This document shows positions 23,562-34,829 of a stretch of DNA of 64,000 nucleotides, one piece after another; the first letter of the stretch is position 1; the number at the start of each line of letters is the position of its first letter. The stretch covers positions 69,656,946 to 69,720,945 of the forward strand of contig NC_079147.1 in the NCBI RefSeq assembly GCF_945859685.1, given 5' to 3'. This DNA is from Eupeodes corollae. Lineage: Eukaryota > Arthropoda > Insecta > Diptera > Syrphidae. The notes below the pieces were generated by a model. The model did no database searches. It had not been told where the DNA came from and saw only the letters and a list, made by a program, of their open reading frames with translations. Made by a program: the position numbers and the translations under genes.

Positions 23562-24140
23562 TGGAGTATTTTTGGTTGTTGAAGGTCTTTAATGTTGTGT
23601 TAAATAAATCCATGTTGCTTAAAGTTGAGAAGGCATGGGGATGTTTAGCTGACCAATTTTCGAAAAACGTTGGGAAGCAAACTAGTGGTGGATAGTTAAA
23701 AAAGCTATTGAACAATATGAAAACCGCAGTCATGAAAAAAACTAATGTCAACGCAACTGGAAACTAATCAATAATATTGTTGTCATGCTAGGCGGATTTC
23801 CTAAAAAATTTCAATTCAAACGAGAACCCAGTTTATTGCAAAATACCTGGGAAGCAAGTTCTACGCCTGAACTCAATGAGGAGAATGAGAATAGAGAAGA
23901 CGAAGATGACACCGTTGACATGTTAGCATCAAAAAAAATAAATTGAAACTCTCAGCTGAAACTGAAGAGACGTCAAAGTTGACAACTGGTGAGCTGCAGC
24001 GTTTATTATTACTTGAACAAATTAAGCTAACAAGACTTCAGGCTAACCATGAACAACTGATGATAACGTAGTTGAACCTAAGAACTGCACAACACAGGCG
24101 AACGTGTTGTGGTTGAAGAAGACGATGTCCTAAAAGAATT
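23562..24140 (+). pseudogene. Harbinger Myb/SANT-like DNA-binding partner, broken
   Basis: Frames in order read LLKVFNVVLNK, KAWGCLADQFSKNVGKQTSG, LKKLLNNMKTAVMKKTNVNA, then KKFQFKREPSLLQNTWEASS with an acidic ENREDEDDTVDML stretch, and a C-terminal helix KLTTGELQRLLLLEQIKLTR. This is the layout of the Myb/SANT-like protein encoded beside PIF/Harbinger transposases: a trihelix DNA-binding domain, an acidic linker and a C-terminal coiled coil. The partner is thought to bring the transposase to the element ends (family knowledge). Several frameshifts and stops (for example after ASKKIN) break it. It points toward the transposase gene, which ends about 110 bp away. Confidence 0.65.
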
Positions 24141-24250
24141 TTTGTTGTTGAGATAAATTGTATCCTGTTTCCTTTCCTGAAATATTAATTTTCTCTAAAA
24201 AAAAATTAAATAAAAATAATAAATAAATACAAAACAAATGTGTATTTACA

Positions 24251-25088
24251 TTATCGTTTTCGTCTTCCGTATTTCACTTCCCAAGGATCATTCAAATGTT
24301 TTGCTACATTGTGAAGCACTGCACAAATTATTAGTAAATTGGGAATATTTTTGACTGCTATTCTAACTTGGCTCGATAGTATCGGAAAACGTAGTTTCAT
24401 TTGGCCAAAAACTCGTTCTATTATTACTCTTTCCTGAGCATGGGTCGAATTTAAATTCCGTTTACGAGCATTTCTAGTTAGTAAAAAGGAGTCAGTAACC
24501 GAGGAGTAATTCCATAGCTGCCATCACCTTCAAATCGGCGCACCACGTATTGAATCCCACTCACTCGCCAAATCCTGCCATTGAGCGTTCACACTTGTAA
24601 TTTTTTCATTAGCGTCACAAGTCATCTGTTTATGGTTGGTTTTCCTTTTCTGTTTATATACTCGTCGCCTAATTCCGAAGATTTCATAATATGCACGTGA
24701 GCGCAATCTATAGCACCAATGACAGTCTGACTGCGAAATTTTGAAGCCCTATAGTGTATAGTAATTTAATCCTATTTTCAGACTTCGACACTATTTTATC
24801 CAATACACTTGAAAATGTTCTGCTGGCGGTACTTCTTTCAACCCCCATGTCGTTGGCAACACCACTTTGGAATCTTGGGTCACTAACGTATCTCAGAAAA
24901 ATGTCCATCTTTTTCCGGGCAGTTAATCCTCCACCCCATGCATCAGTGTTTTCATCAAGAAAATGCGAAGTGATAAAATCTACGTCTTCGCTGTCAAACC
25001 GTAATAGTCCCTCAGATAGATCCGGACTTATATCACGCCGGTGTCTACTATAATGTTTCACACCACGAAGGTTCATAAATGTAGCCAT
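24251..25088 (-). pseudogene. PIF/Harbinger DDE transposase, frameshifted
   Basis: The first 105 codons are open: MATFMNLRGVKHYSRHRRDI, then LTARKKMDIFLRYVSDPRFQ and VERSTASRTFSSVLDKIV, matching the N-terminal helix-turn-helix part of Harbinger transposases and HARBI1. Continuing in shifting frames come VIGAIDCAHVHIM with the first catalytic Asp, GDEYINRKGKPTIN, GDGSYGITPRLLTPF with the second, and ERVIIERVFGQMKLRFPIL with the final Glu. The C-terminus (VLHNVAKHLNDPWE...GRRKR) ends at a stop at 24251. All three acidic positions are therefore traceable, but the frame is broken in at least three places. Confidence 0.85.
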
Positions 25089-25195
25089 CTTTCGGGTACA
25101 ACTACTACTGCAAGTCTAGGGTCGGGTTGACTTGCGAATAGACGAATATTTACTTGCTACAGAAGTATTTACTTGCGTTTATTCATACCAAAATT

Positions 25196-26375
25196 GCCAT
25201 TTTTCCTTGAGTATTCAAACGAAGTTGAAGTTTTAATTATTAAAACTTAAACTGAAAACTTTTAGTTATAGGTACGTACAAACATTCCCTTATGTATTCA
25301 ATATACAAATATTCAGAAAATCCTAGGCTTAAAATTCCGTTTACATGAAAATTAAGAGTCGGTGTTAGTAATTGAAAAATTATCACTCTTTCAAGAAATC
25401 AACTGTAACATTCTTGTAAAACCTTAAATAATATCTTTCTATCTTAGGGGCGGTAACAGAATTCACTGATAGTAACTTTACTTGGGTTTTGACATTCTTT
25501 TTTATATTTTAGGTGTTTCCAATTATTTTATAAGAAATTTGTGTTATGTTCCTTTCCACCAGATTCTATAAATAAATGGAAATAAGACTTTGCAGCATAA
25601 AATTAACCTTTCAACTACATTTGATAACATTCTGTGGGAAACATCTTTATAAATGTTACTCTTTTCCACGAAAATGGGAAGTTCTGTGCCACTAGAACTA
25701 AACAAAAAAATACTCAAGCAGATAAGCTTTTTCATACTACAGGTATATTTTATTCCCGAGTGAAGGTAGTGTCCGGGAAGTTAGTTATCTGCGTTTCTTT
25801 CCTAAAAATCCTGATTAAAAATGTAAAATGTCTTAATCTGTCTTAACGTATTTACATGCTACACAGATTTTACTACATTTCGACTCACCTTAAAAACGGA
25901 GATACTCGAATAAAGTGCTGCAAACTTCATTCAACTTTGGACATTTCAGTTTGAGTATAAACAAGAACCGAAAAATGTATTGAAATCATACTTATAAGTT
26001 TTTATGAATTAAAACATTTAAACTTATGATAAAATATTTAATTTCAACCCACAAGAAGGGTTTCAGAAAACATTTTTAAAAAATGCTTCCCATTTGATAA
26101 AACTATTTCAGAAATATTGCAGAAAAGTTTAAGAATAAGTTTTTTAGAGTGGACACTTTTAAAGCAAACAAGTTGAATGTAAAAAAAGAAAAAGTAGACA
26201 AGTTCAATGTAAAACATGTAGCATACATAGTTTTGTTTCTAAAATGTTTTTAAAATCTTTATAAAATGTTTCTTTGGCCTAGAAGCACCTTACGATGTTC
26301 CATTCAATCGAATCGAAGTCATTTTAGACAAACAATAAATTAACTAAGATACTTTATCAAAAGAAAACCCAAAAC
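25196..26375. other. AT-rich DNA, no feature seen
   Basis: Short frames at 25544-25846 on both strands overlap each other and have no family resemblance. Confidence 0.4.
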
Positions 26376-27500
26376 GAAAAAATGCTGGGATGCGACCCAC
26401 ACTGATAACTTCCCATCCCGTCTGTCAATTTGTCTTGCTTAAAAGTTTGTCTCGGATAAATTTTATTAAATTTTCGTACCATTTTTTGTAGATTTTATTT
26501 TTATGAAAAAACGGACTGTTGGATTATTTTATAAAAATGACACTACAGAAAACAATATTTTCTGTGAATTAAAATAAGTTTGAAGCCAATATTTTTAATT
26601 TTTGAAAAGCTATTGGAGTCGAAAGTAAATTTTACCAAGTTTTAGTATTGTTTTTTTTTTTAAGTTTTATTTTTTTATAAAAAAAACTGTCAATACGATT
26701 TTTTACAAAATTTTACCGAATGTTGAAAACAATATTTTTTGAACGATAGTAGTTTTAAGCCAATATCTACAATTTTTGAAAAGATATTTGAGTCGAAAAT
26801 CAATTTTTACCAACTTTTATCAATTTTTTTTAGGTTTTTATTTTTTTTTAAAAAAAACTGTCAATTCAATGTTTCTCAAGATTTTTAGAATGTTGAAAAC
26901 AATATTTCTTATAAGATAAAAAAATATTTGAATCGTTATTCAATTTCTACTAACTTTTTGTAATGTTTTTTTCATATTTTGTGAATTAGATTTTTCTCAA
27001 AATTTCATCAGTTGTCAAAAACATTATTCTTTGTTGCACAAAATTGTTTTGGAGATGAAATCATATTTTGATTTATAAAAAAAAACGTTAAATGGATTTT
27101 TCTCAAAAAATGAACTTCTTTGATATCAAGTATATATTATATAAAAATTAATTCAAGTCTCTAGCGTTTTTCGTTCGTAAAATATTTAGGGTTAACTAAA
27201 TTGTTCACCTTTTTTCAAACTGCTATGGTAAAAAAACTACCCACGCAATTTTCTTGAGAGCTTTTTCTGCATCTTTCTGCCTTTATTTGAAATTGATATT
27301 TCTTCTGGTTCTTGAGCTATGGACGACGAAAAAAACGGCGCGAACGTACGGATGTACGGACCTACGGACGTACAAACGTACTTTCACACGCACGCACAGA
27401 CATCTTTCTAAAAATCTTTTATTTCGACTCTAGGGACCTTGAAACGTCGAGCAATGTCAAAATTTTCAATTTGACTAACCGGACCCATTACAATAACTAA
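26376..27500 (+). repeat. Family A non-coding repeat, copy in tandem with the next
   Basis: Starts AAAAAATGCTGGGATGCGAC; ends in GACTAACCGGACCCATTACA, where the normal TTCCTATGGGAAGTT end is cut short. The next copy starts about ten bases later in the same orientation. All internal landmarks are present, including a long ACGTACGGATGTACGGACCT tract at 27345-27400. Confidence 0.82.
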
Positions 27501-27507
27501 GTTAATA

Positions 27508-28419
27508 AAAAAAGACGCTGGGATGCGACCCAAACTGATAACTTCTCATCCCGTCTGTCGATTTATTTTGCTTAGAAGATTTGTAAGTGTTTTGTTAAAA
27601 AAGTTGTCAATTGAATTATTCTAAAAAAAAAATTAAAATTAATAACAATATTTGCATATGACGAAACAGTTTTTTGTTTTCCTAATCGTTAAACAATTTT
27701 TACCAATTTTAGTAGAATTTCAAATTTAATTTGAGAGATATCGAGAACCGAACATCAATTTTTACCAAATTTGCGTACTATTTTTTGTAGATTTTATTTT
27801 TTTATGAAAAAACAGACTGTTGGATTTTTATAAAAAAAACTACTGAATATCAAAAAGAATATTTTCTGTGAAATAAAAAGTTTGAAGACAATATTTTGAA
27901 TTTTTGTTTGAAGACAATATTTTGAATTTTTGAAAAAAATTGAGACGAAAGTAAATTTTTTCCAAGTTATAATTTTTTTTTAGGTTTTTATTGAATTTTA
28001 CTGAATGTTGAAATGAGTTTGAAACCATAATCTTAAGTTTTTGAATAGATATTTGAATCGAAATTCAATTTTTACTAACTTTGAATAATGTTTTTTTTTT
28101 TTTTAAAAGGGTCAATTTCGGTTTTTCTCAAAACTTTTACCAGATGTTGATTTGTGGTTATTTTTCGTTGCACAATATTATTTTGGAGATGAATAAATTT
28201 TTTAATCGTAAAATTTTCAAAGTGCAACATTTTTATTTCAGTTTTTTTGATTTATAAAAAACCGTTAATTGGATATTTTTCCAAAAATATTTTTGTTTGA
28301 TATCACGTTACAATATACAATATAAAATTTAATTCAAGTCTCTAGCATTATTGTTTCGGGAGATATTTAGGGTTAACCAAAACTTCAATTTTTTTAAAAA
28401 CTGCTATGGTAAAAAAAAG
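27508..28419 (+). repeat. Family A copy, left arm of a large inverted repeat
   Basis: Starts AAAAAAAGACGCTGGGATGC and proceeds as in other copies up to AAACTGCTATGGTAAAAAAA, where it stops and the sequence turns into the reverse complement of the same family. The right-hand block (GAGCTATGG to the end) is absent from this arm. Confidence 0.82.
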
Positions 28420-29290
28420 AAGTTCCTCTCAAGAAAATTGCATATGTGTTTTTTTCCCATGGCAGTTTAAAAACAAGGTGAACATTTTGGTTAACCCTAA
28501 ATATCTTACGAACTAAAAACGCTAGAGACTTGAATTAAATTTTATATTATATATTGTAACGTGATACCAAATACGTATACAATTGGCAAAAAAGATCCAA
28601 TTAACGGTTTTTTTATACATAAAAAAATGAAAAAAATGCGTCTACTCGGAAATTTCACGAATAAAAAATGATTCATGTCCAAAACTTTTATGCAATGAAA
28701 AAAAAAGGATTTTTGAATTTCTGGTAAAATTTTGAGAAAAATCGAATTGACAGTTTTTTTACTAAATATAAAAAAAATTAAAAAAACAATACTTAAACTT
28801 GGTAAAAATTTACTTTCAACTCAAGAAGCTGTCAAAAATTAAAAATATTGTCTTCAAACTGTTTTTATTTCACAGAAAATATTCTTTTTGATATTCAGTA
28901 GTTTTTTTTATAAAAATCCAACAGTCTGTTTTTTCATAAAAAAATAAAATCTACAAAAAATAGTACGCAAATTTGGTAAAAATTGATGTTCGGTTCTAGA
29001 TATCTCTCAAATTAATTTCATTCATCCAATTTGTAAAAATTTAAGAAATGCTGTTTAAATTGGTAGAAATTGTTCAACGATTAAGAAATCTCGAAAACAA
29101 AAATGGATTTTGAAATCAAACTATTCCACCATTTGCAAATATTGTAATTAATTTTAATTTTTTTTAGAATAATTTAATTGACAACTTTTTTAACAAAACA
29201 CTTAAACCTACAAAAATTTTTAAGGAAACCAAATCGACAGACGGGATGGGAAGTTATCAGAGTGGGTCGCATCCCCGTCTCTTTTTTATT
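28420..29290 (-). repeat. Family A copy, right arm of a large inverted repeat
   Basis: Read on the + strand it begins in CTCTCAAGAAAATTGCATAT and runs backward through the family to GACAGACGGGATGGGAAGTT and GTGGGTCGCATCCCCGTCTC at 29280. With 27508-28419 it makes a near-palindrome with arms of roughly 0.87-0.91 kb and only a few bases of spacer. Confidence 0.82.
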
Positions 29291-29607
29291 TTTTGTAAGA
29301 AAACTGTTCGATTTTTCTCGAAATTTCTCCATATTATTATATTTTATAAATTGCTATGGTGAAAAAACACACCATGAAGTGGTTTATACATCTTTCTGCA
29401 TTATTATCTGAATACAAATATGTATTAGAATTTGGAAATATCTTCCAGAACGAACGGAAGTAATAACGTCCATACACACCCACGCACGCACAGACATCTC
29501 TCTAAAAATCTTTCATTTAGATTCTAGGGATTTGAAACGTCGAGAAATGTAAGACTGTTCAATTCGACAAATCGGACGATTACAATAACTCTCTATGGGA
29601 AGTAAAT
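29291..29607 (+). repeat. Family A right-end fragment
   Basis: Starts within an internal subunit (TTTTTTGTAAGAAAACTGTT) and carries the right block: ACACACCCACGCACGCACAG, TCTAGGGATTTGAAACGTCG and CTCTCTATGGGAAGTAAATA. It probably belongs to the same insertion cluster as the inverted pair. Confidence 0.7.
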
Positions 29608-31759
29608 ACGTTTTATCTGATTTTAAATATCGTTTTAACTTAAATTATGAAACCTCTTTTTATCCATTATTGACGTAAATTTTTCATAAGGAACTATTAA
29701 CAGTCGACAAACCATAAGCCCGTAACTTGTACCATAAAAACAATGACTTTTTAAAATAATTTTTTGTAAAAAGGTGTAAGATTATTGGTTAAGAAATTGT
29801 ATTCTTTTAAGTATAAATATTTGAAAGTTTTTTTGATAAGCTGCTATGAAAGATATTTCACAGCTATTTCGTTGTGTTGGTGGATAACTGGAAACAGTTT
29901 ATGATTAAGAGTTCATTCCAGAATTTCTTGAATTCTTCAATTACTACAGATAGTGTTTGGCTATGTATATTTCTACCTGGTAATCTTCATCATAAGAATG
30001 ATATTTTACCCCTCGAAATATCTTACCTTTCGCCGTTGGCATTTCAATTATTATAACAAGACAGGCGACTGAAATGATAAAGATGATATTTAATAAAGAA
30101 ACAAGAAAGCAACTCAAGAAAAAAAAAAAACAATAATGATAAAATACACATTTTAGTTCATCATCAGATAAAATAAATAAACAATACCATCTGTCGGCTC
30201 GTATAGCAATAATTTCTTCATTATTAGACCCTCACTCCGTTTGAGCCCCTATTCCTATCTCAGTGAGACGATATACCCGCATCGACCGATGACAACAAAA
30301 ACGACGACTTATAAACTTCAACCCCCTCTGCATTCGTATTGTTTAATCGATCCATTAGATGTAAGGGCAAATTACGGCACTTAAATCAACAATAAATAAT
30401 TATTGCTTCTCAAACAAGGCAATAACACTTTTTATTGTTTGATTACCATTAAAATTGGTTTACCCATCAGTTCTCTATTTGCATACATGGCACAATTAAT
30501 TGGTATCTTATAGGTTGACAGTTAATTTATGCATTATACTTGAACTTCTCAAGCACTTGCTCTTCATAGATGTTATCTCATTTTGCTTTTGCTAAAGCTA
30601 TTTCGATTGCTATCTATAGCCATGAGGTACAGAAGAACCCCCTCCGTTAAAGTGTGACTCAGCTTTAAGCTTCAAGCTATCGATTCTAAGAGGAAATGTT
30701 TTAACAACTGTTTGTACTTTTTATTTTAATGTTGACGCAGTTGTTTACAGTTAGATATATCTGCCATTATTATTGTGTTAAATAAATTATTGTTTTTAAT
30801 TCTATTTATACGAATAATCAAATAAGTTGATAGATTATTATACTTGTTTAGATGTTTGGTTGAATTATAAATGCCACTAGTGGGCTGTGGGGGTAATAAA
30901 TTACTTTTTACAACTTAATATGGAAAAAGATAATAATATACAAATGCATATACGTATCTTCTGACAAATAAACAAAATGGAATTAGTGGTGGTCATTAAA
31001 CTTTTGTTAGATTGTTTTGATGATAAAAATCAAAATGATGTTTTAGATGGATGTGTTCTGGGTTCGCCAGTTTGCATGCCTAAAAACAATCATCAAATAC
31101 AATTAAATAAATGCAATTAAGGGTAAAGAAATTAAAAACAAAAAAACAATAGAAATACGTACACATAGAAGAATAAAATATTTAAATAATTTATTTTAAA
31201 AGTACATATATCGTGTCTTTTTTTTATTAGTTCTTCTTGTGGAAAAAGTATTTGCGTTGAAAGAATTTAATTATTCAATATGTTTGTCTGGCACTAAAAG
31301 ACTACTCAAACAAAAAGTACCAATAAATTTAGCCCCGAGTTTTTGAAAACTTCCACGTTTACTTTTACGTATTTTTGGTTTTATACTTTTTGGTGGATAT
31401 TAAATTCATGACAAAACTTATTTATTTTTTGAGGTATGTACTAACAAAAACATAAATGTAAAAAAGTTCTTTATTGCAATTCAACCATAAAAAGTAATGA
31501 GATCTAAAAGCACCCAGAAGTTTTTCAGGATTTAGTATCAATTCTGTTTAAGTACACAATGATATCAAAAAACAAAAACTTAAAATTATGAAAGAAATTT
31601 TATATTGAAATTTTAATGCTGAAATAAATTATTATGGTGAATGCTTCATGACAACAAGACTTGGTTCAGAACGATAGTTCACATGAAGTTATTGTCAATA
31701 ATACACACACTTTGTTTGTGTTCGAAATATATTGTTTAGATGTTAGAACAATTTATGCT
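29608..31759. other. Mostly single-copy-looking DNA, no gene
   Basis: About 30180-30660 is the least repeat-like part: it has fewer homopolymer runs and a series of short motifs such as ATTTGCAT (30478), TAATTGG, TTTATTGTTTG and AATAAATAATTATTG. These resemble sites for POU and homeodomain proteins, but such AT-rich words are frequent by chance. No open frame longer than about 60 codons. Confidence 0.35.
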
Positions 31760-32276
31760 ATACTTACTTACTTTACTCTTCCTCTTAATGTAACTCTTAC
31801 TTACTCTTTCTGTCTGTCTGTTAATCAATCACGCCTAAACTACTGAACCAATTTGCATACAATTTGGTATGGAGATATTTTGATATCCGTAAAAGGACAT
31901 AGGCTACTTTTTACACCGGGAAAACAACGCATTCCCATGGGAAAATCTGATCGCTTTTAATCCTAAATTACCAAAGATTTGAATAATATTTGGATAAAAT
32001 TGGTATTACGGAAAAACAAGTCATTCCCAACCGCTATGAAATAAGTTGTCGAACATGTTAAAAATCATAAACGTGTATTAACGCGGTCTTCGCGTGTCAC
32101 GTGCCTCAAGCCATCAACTTTAGACGCAAACTGTGGCTCCCACCAAGTTCCTCAAAAAATAATTTTAAACCTAAACTTTGCTATGCTCAACCTTTCATCG
32201 CCAAACAAGAGCCATGTTGGTACAATAAATAATTCACTAGGTCTGTCTTCTACTTCTGTTTCGGCTAAGGCGCGGG

Positions 32277-32738
32277 GTGAGTGTGCGGGTGGGGGTCGCT
32301 AGTTTTAGCAGAGCTCGAGCTGCGAAAATAGCTAGAATCCAAGAGTCTGAAGAACAGACCCAAACCCGTTTGGCATTAGATGCCGAAAAACATAGGGCTC
32401 ATAGAGGTTCTGAGACTGAAGAGCAAGGTCAATCCCTATGTATTTTAGATGCTGAGCGCCATGGGGCTCAAAGAGCTTCTCAGACTAAAGTTCAGAGTGA
32501 AACCCGTAGATCTCTAGATGCTGAGCGTCACGATACTCAAAGAGCCGCTGAAACTAAAGATGAAAGACAGTCACGAAGGCTTTCAGACGCGGAGCGACAT
32601 GCATCACTAATTGCGTCAGAGGACCATGATGAATCACAAAGACGGCGGCGTACTTTGAATGCTGAACGTCAGGCACAGAGAAGAACTGCTTTTAAACGTA
32701 ATGTGAGAGGGCAATTTGAGCTCCTACAAATGAGATAG
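32277..32738 (+). pseudogene. Helitron protein N-terminal fragment with 23-residue repeats
   Basis: An open frame of 153 codons. Residues 31-122 are four exact 23-residue units (RLALDAEKH..., LCILDAERH..., RRSLDAERH..., RRLSDAERH...), with a degenerate fifth unit (RRRTLNAERQAQRRT). The consensus is roughly RRxLDAERHxAxRAxETxE. Such basic/acidic repeats occur at the N-terminus of Helitron replicase-helicase proteins in arthropods. The strong pattern predicts a long charged helix. The frame ends at 32738, far short of the normal protein of well over 1000 residues, and no replicase motif follows. Confidence 0.7.
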
Positions 32739-32809
32739 TTAGCCAGATAAACGAACAAATTATGTCTATGTCCCATAAAGTTAATTAATTCTTTGGTTTT
32801 ATCAGGGGG

Positions 32810-33198
32810 TGCCTTCTCATAAGTTAAGATTAAAGGTTGATTTTCCAGTCCTGTTAATAAGAAAGTTAAGTAATATTACACGGCAACAGATATTCACCTA
32901 GGACGAAATATTATAAAAGCTATAATCATGACTGGAATAAAATGTAATTCCCCGCATTCCGATAATTCCAACCGATTTGGCGTTTCAGTTTATAAGAGTG
33001 CAGTTTCCTCTGAAAGCAGTGTTTGCAATAACAATTAATAAAGCTCAGGGACAAACGCTGAAAGTTGGAGGTGTAAATTTGGAAAAAAAAATGTTTTTCC
33101 CATGGACAATAATTATATGTAGCGTAATCACGAGTCTCAAACCCACAAAATCTTTACGTTCTGGCCAAGGAAACAAAAACGAAAAAAGTCGTATATAA
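32810..33198 (+). pseudogene. Helitron helicase C-terminal remnant
   Basis: Pieces in different frames read SHKLRLKVDFPVLLIRKLSN, then IPRIPIIPTDLAFQFIRVQF and FPLKAVFAITINKAQGQTLK. These match the conserved end of the PIF1-like helicase of Helitrons, where INKAQGQTL is a known helicase motif. The following VGGVNLEKKMFFPW sits where the family has the VAGVDL...CFSHGQ segment. Frameshifts near 32900-32960 break it. Confidence 0.85.
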
Positions 33199-33236
33199 AA
33201 TGTATTGCAGGAACCTTTCTTCTTCTTAAAATGTAT

Positions 33237-33267
33237 TAACCTAACCTAACCTAACCCAACCTAACCT
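33237..33267. repeat. CCTAA (TTAGG-like) pentamer tract
   Basis: About six units of CCTAA with one change (CCCAA). TTAGG is the common insect telomere unit, but Diptera have lost it. Here it lies at the right side of the Helitron remnant, so it is more likely an interstitial or element-associated tract than a telomere. Confidence 0.85.
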
Positions 33268-33353
33268 ATGACAATCACACTTAGTATGGCCTCATCCCAT
33301 CCCCGCACAATTACAGAAGGTCACCTTAAACATAATTATTGCATTTTGCATTA

Positions 33354-34829
33354 TACAGGGTTTTTCAACAGGGACGGTACAAAAGTAGAGCGACATGGAC
33401 AGGACAAACGACCCCATGTTTCTTGCCGCTCTTTTGACATCTCTCTTCGGTAAGGTTTGACATTTTATGATGAAAAGATATACGAGCCAACAGCAAGTCG
33501 AAATTATTAAAATTTTCTACCAAAAATCAGAGTCAGTGGGCCTGCACGTTAAGAGCTCTACATCCAATTTATGGTCGTCATAAACGTCGTAGCAGATCAA
33601 AAATTTAGCCTCCAGTAGAAAAATTTTAATCCACAGGCGCAGTACAAAATATTCCCGTTCCAGTAAGACAAAGAAGTGTACACAGTGTCGAGAATATTGC
33701 TGCCACTGATGCTTCAATTGCAGAAAGCCCAAATGTATCGTTCTCAAGCATTGGGCATCTCTGTGGCTTCGTTTTAGCGCATTTTGCGAAAAAATCTTGG
33801 CCTACATCCTTACAAGATTAAATTGACGAAAGAACTGAAGCCGCTTGGCCACGAGAAGCCTCGTATGTTTATGAACTACATAGGCTTAGCAACAACTTGA
33901 AAATGATTCGGAATTTCATCGAAAAATCATCTTCAGCGATTAGGCGAATTTTTGGCTGAATAAAGAAATTGGGTGGCGCAACAGTCCCTTGGGCCTAGTG
34001 ACTTACAACTCTCAACCATTCCTGTGTGCGAGTAATGTTGTCAGGAATGGAGGGGGCCTACAGTTTAAATGCCGAATCCGAACGGCTATTTTGAGAAAGC
34101 ACTTTTTCATGACAATAGTTACTCTTGGAGAATTTGTCAATTCCTCGCAAGAGGCAGTACCTATGAGAAGACTTTAGTTGGCATAGGCAGGGATCGAACC
34201 CAAGACCTCTGGCATGACAGTCCAACGCACTAACCATCATGATACGGGTACTACTTTATGGCTGAATGGCTTCGTCAATTAACAAAATATGCAGCAATCC
34301 ACACGTAGTCCATGAGTCAACATTGAATCCCGAAAAAATGACGGTTTGATGTGGTTTATGGGCCGCGGTGGCGTCATTGGGCCGTATTTCTTCCGTGAGG
34401 ACCAACACAAGCACCTTACTGTGAATGAGGATCGCTCCCGTTCAATAATAACTGAATATTTTTAGCCCCAATTAAATGATATGGACTTGGAAGACATGTG
34501 GTTGCAACATAATGGAGCCACAGGCTACACAGCGAAAGTCACAATCAATTTATTGGAAACCAAGTATGGAGTACGTGTTGTCTCATGAAATGGTACAGTC
34601 GCTTGGCCGCCTAGACTATTTCCTGTGGGGCTACGTCAAGTCTATGGTCTATGCCAACAAGCCAGTGACTATTGATGAACTTTGTACGTATAAGGAACGT
34701 GAAATTGCAGTAGTAACGCCCGATTTATGCTTGAAAACCGCCATGATAAAGAAATCGAGTTCCATACAAAACCGTTTTTGTTGTATTTACAAAAAAAGTT
34801 TTATATCGCTCTTATTGAAAAACCCGACA
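33354..34829 (+). mobile_element. Mariner element, degenerate, split by a SINE
   Basis: The ends are inverted repeats: CAGGGTTTTTCAACAGGGAC after TA at 33354 on the left, and CGGGTTTTTCAATAAGAGCG (reverse complement) on the right near 34827. The transposase fragments between them lie on the + strand. A SINE (33962-34258) with its own 9-bp duplication separates the two halves. Without the SINE the element would be about 1.2 kb. Confidence 0.8.

Larger units (their letters stand above)
21090..25195. mobile_element. PIF/Harbinger DNA transposon, approximate limits
   Basis: Two convergent genes (Myb/SANT partner on + and DDE transposase on -) define the type. Both outer regions carry repeated AGTATTTACTT-type motifs. 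On the left these include GGTGTAAGTAAAAACGAGTA and a GATGTGAATAAAGCG stretch. The reverse complement of the right end has GGTATGAATAAACGCAAGTA. These are likely terminal and subterminal inverted repeats. Exact ends and the expected 3-bp duplication could not be fixed by eye. A SINE (22550-22869) has inserted between the left end and the first gene. Confidence 0.6.
31760..33236 (+). mobile_element. Helitron, collapsed by internal deletion
   Basis: The left part has the stretch typical of one insect Helitron group: TCTGTCTGTCTGTTAATCAA, CACGCCTAAACTACTGAACC, TTGGTATGGAGATATTTTGA, GGACATAGGCTACTTTTTA and CGCATTCCCATGGGAAAATC. It is followed by an N-terminal coding piece (32277-32738) and a C-terminal helicase piece (about 32810-33198). 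The rolling-circle nickase and most of the helicase are missing. Exact ends could not be set; the start near 31760 is approximate. Confidence 0.75.

Noticed and set aside
32277..33198. A host PIF1 helicase gene
   Set aside because: The left flank has the Helitron-type leader, the helicase is only a C-terminal piece with frameshifts, and the N-terminal repeats fit Helitrons.
33237..33267. A chromosome end (telomere)
   Set aside because: Only six units, with transposon sequence on both sides.
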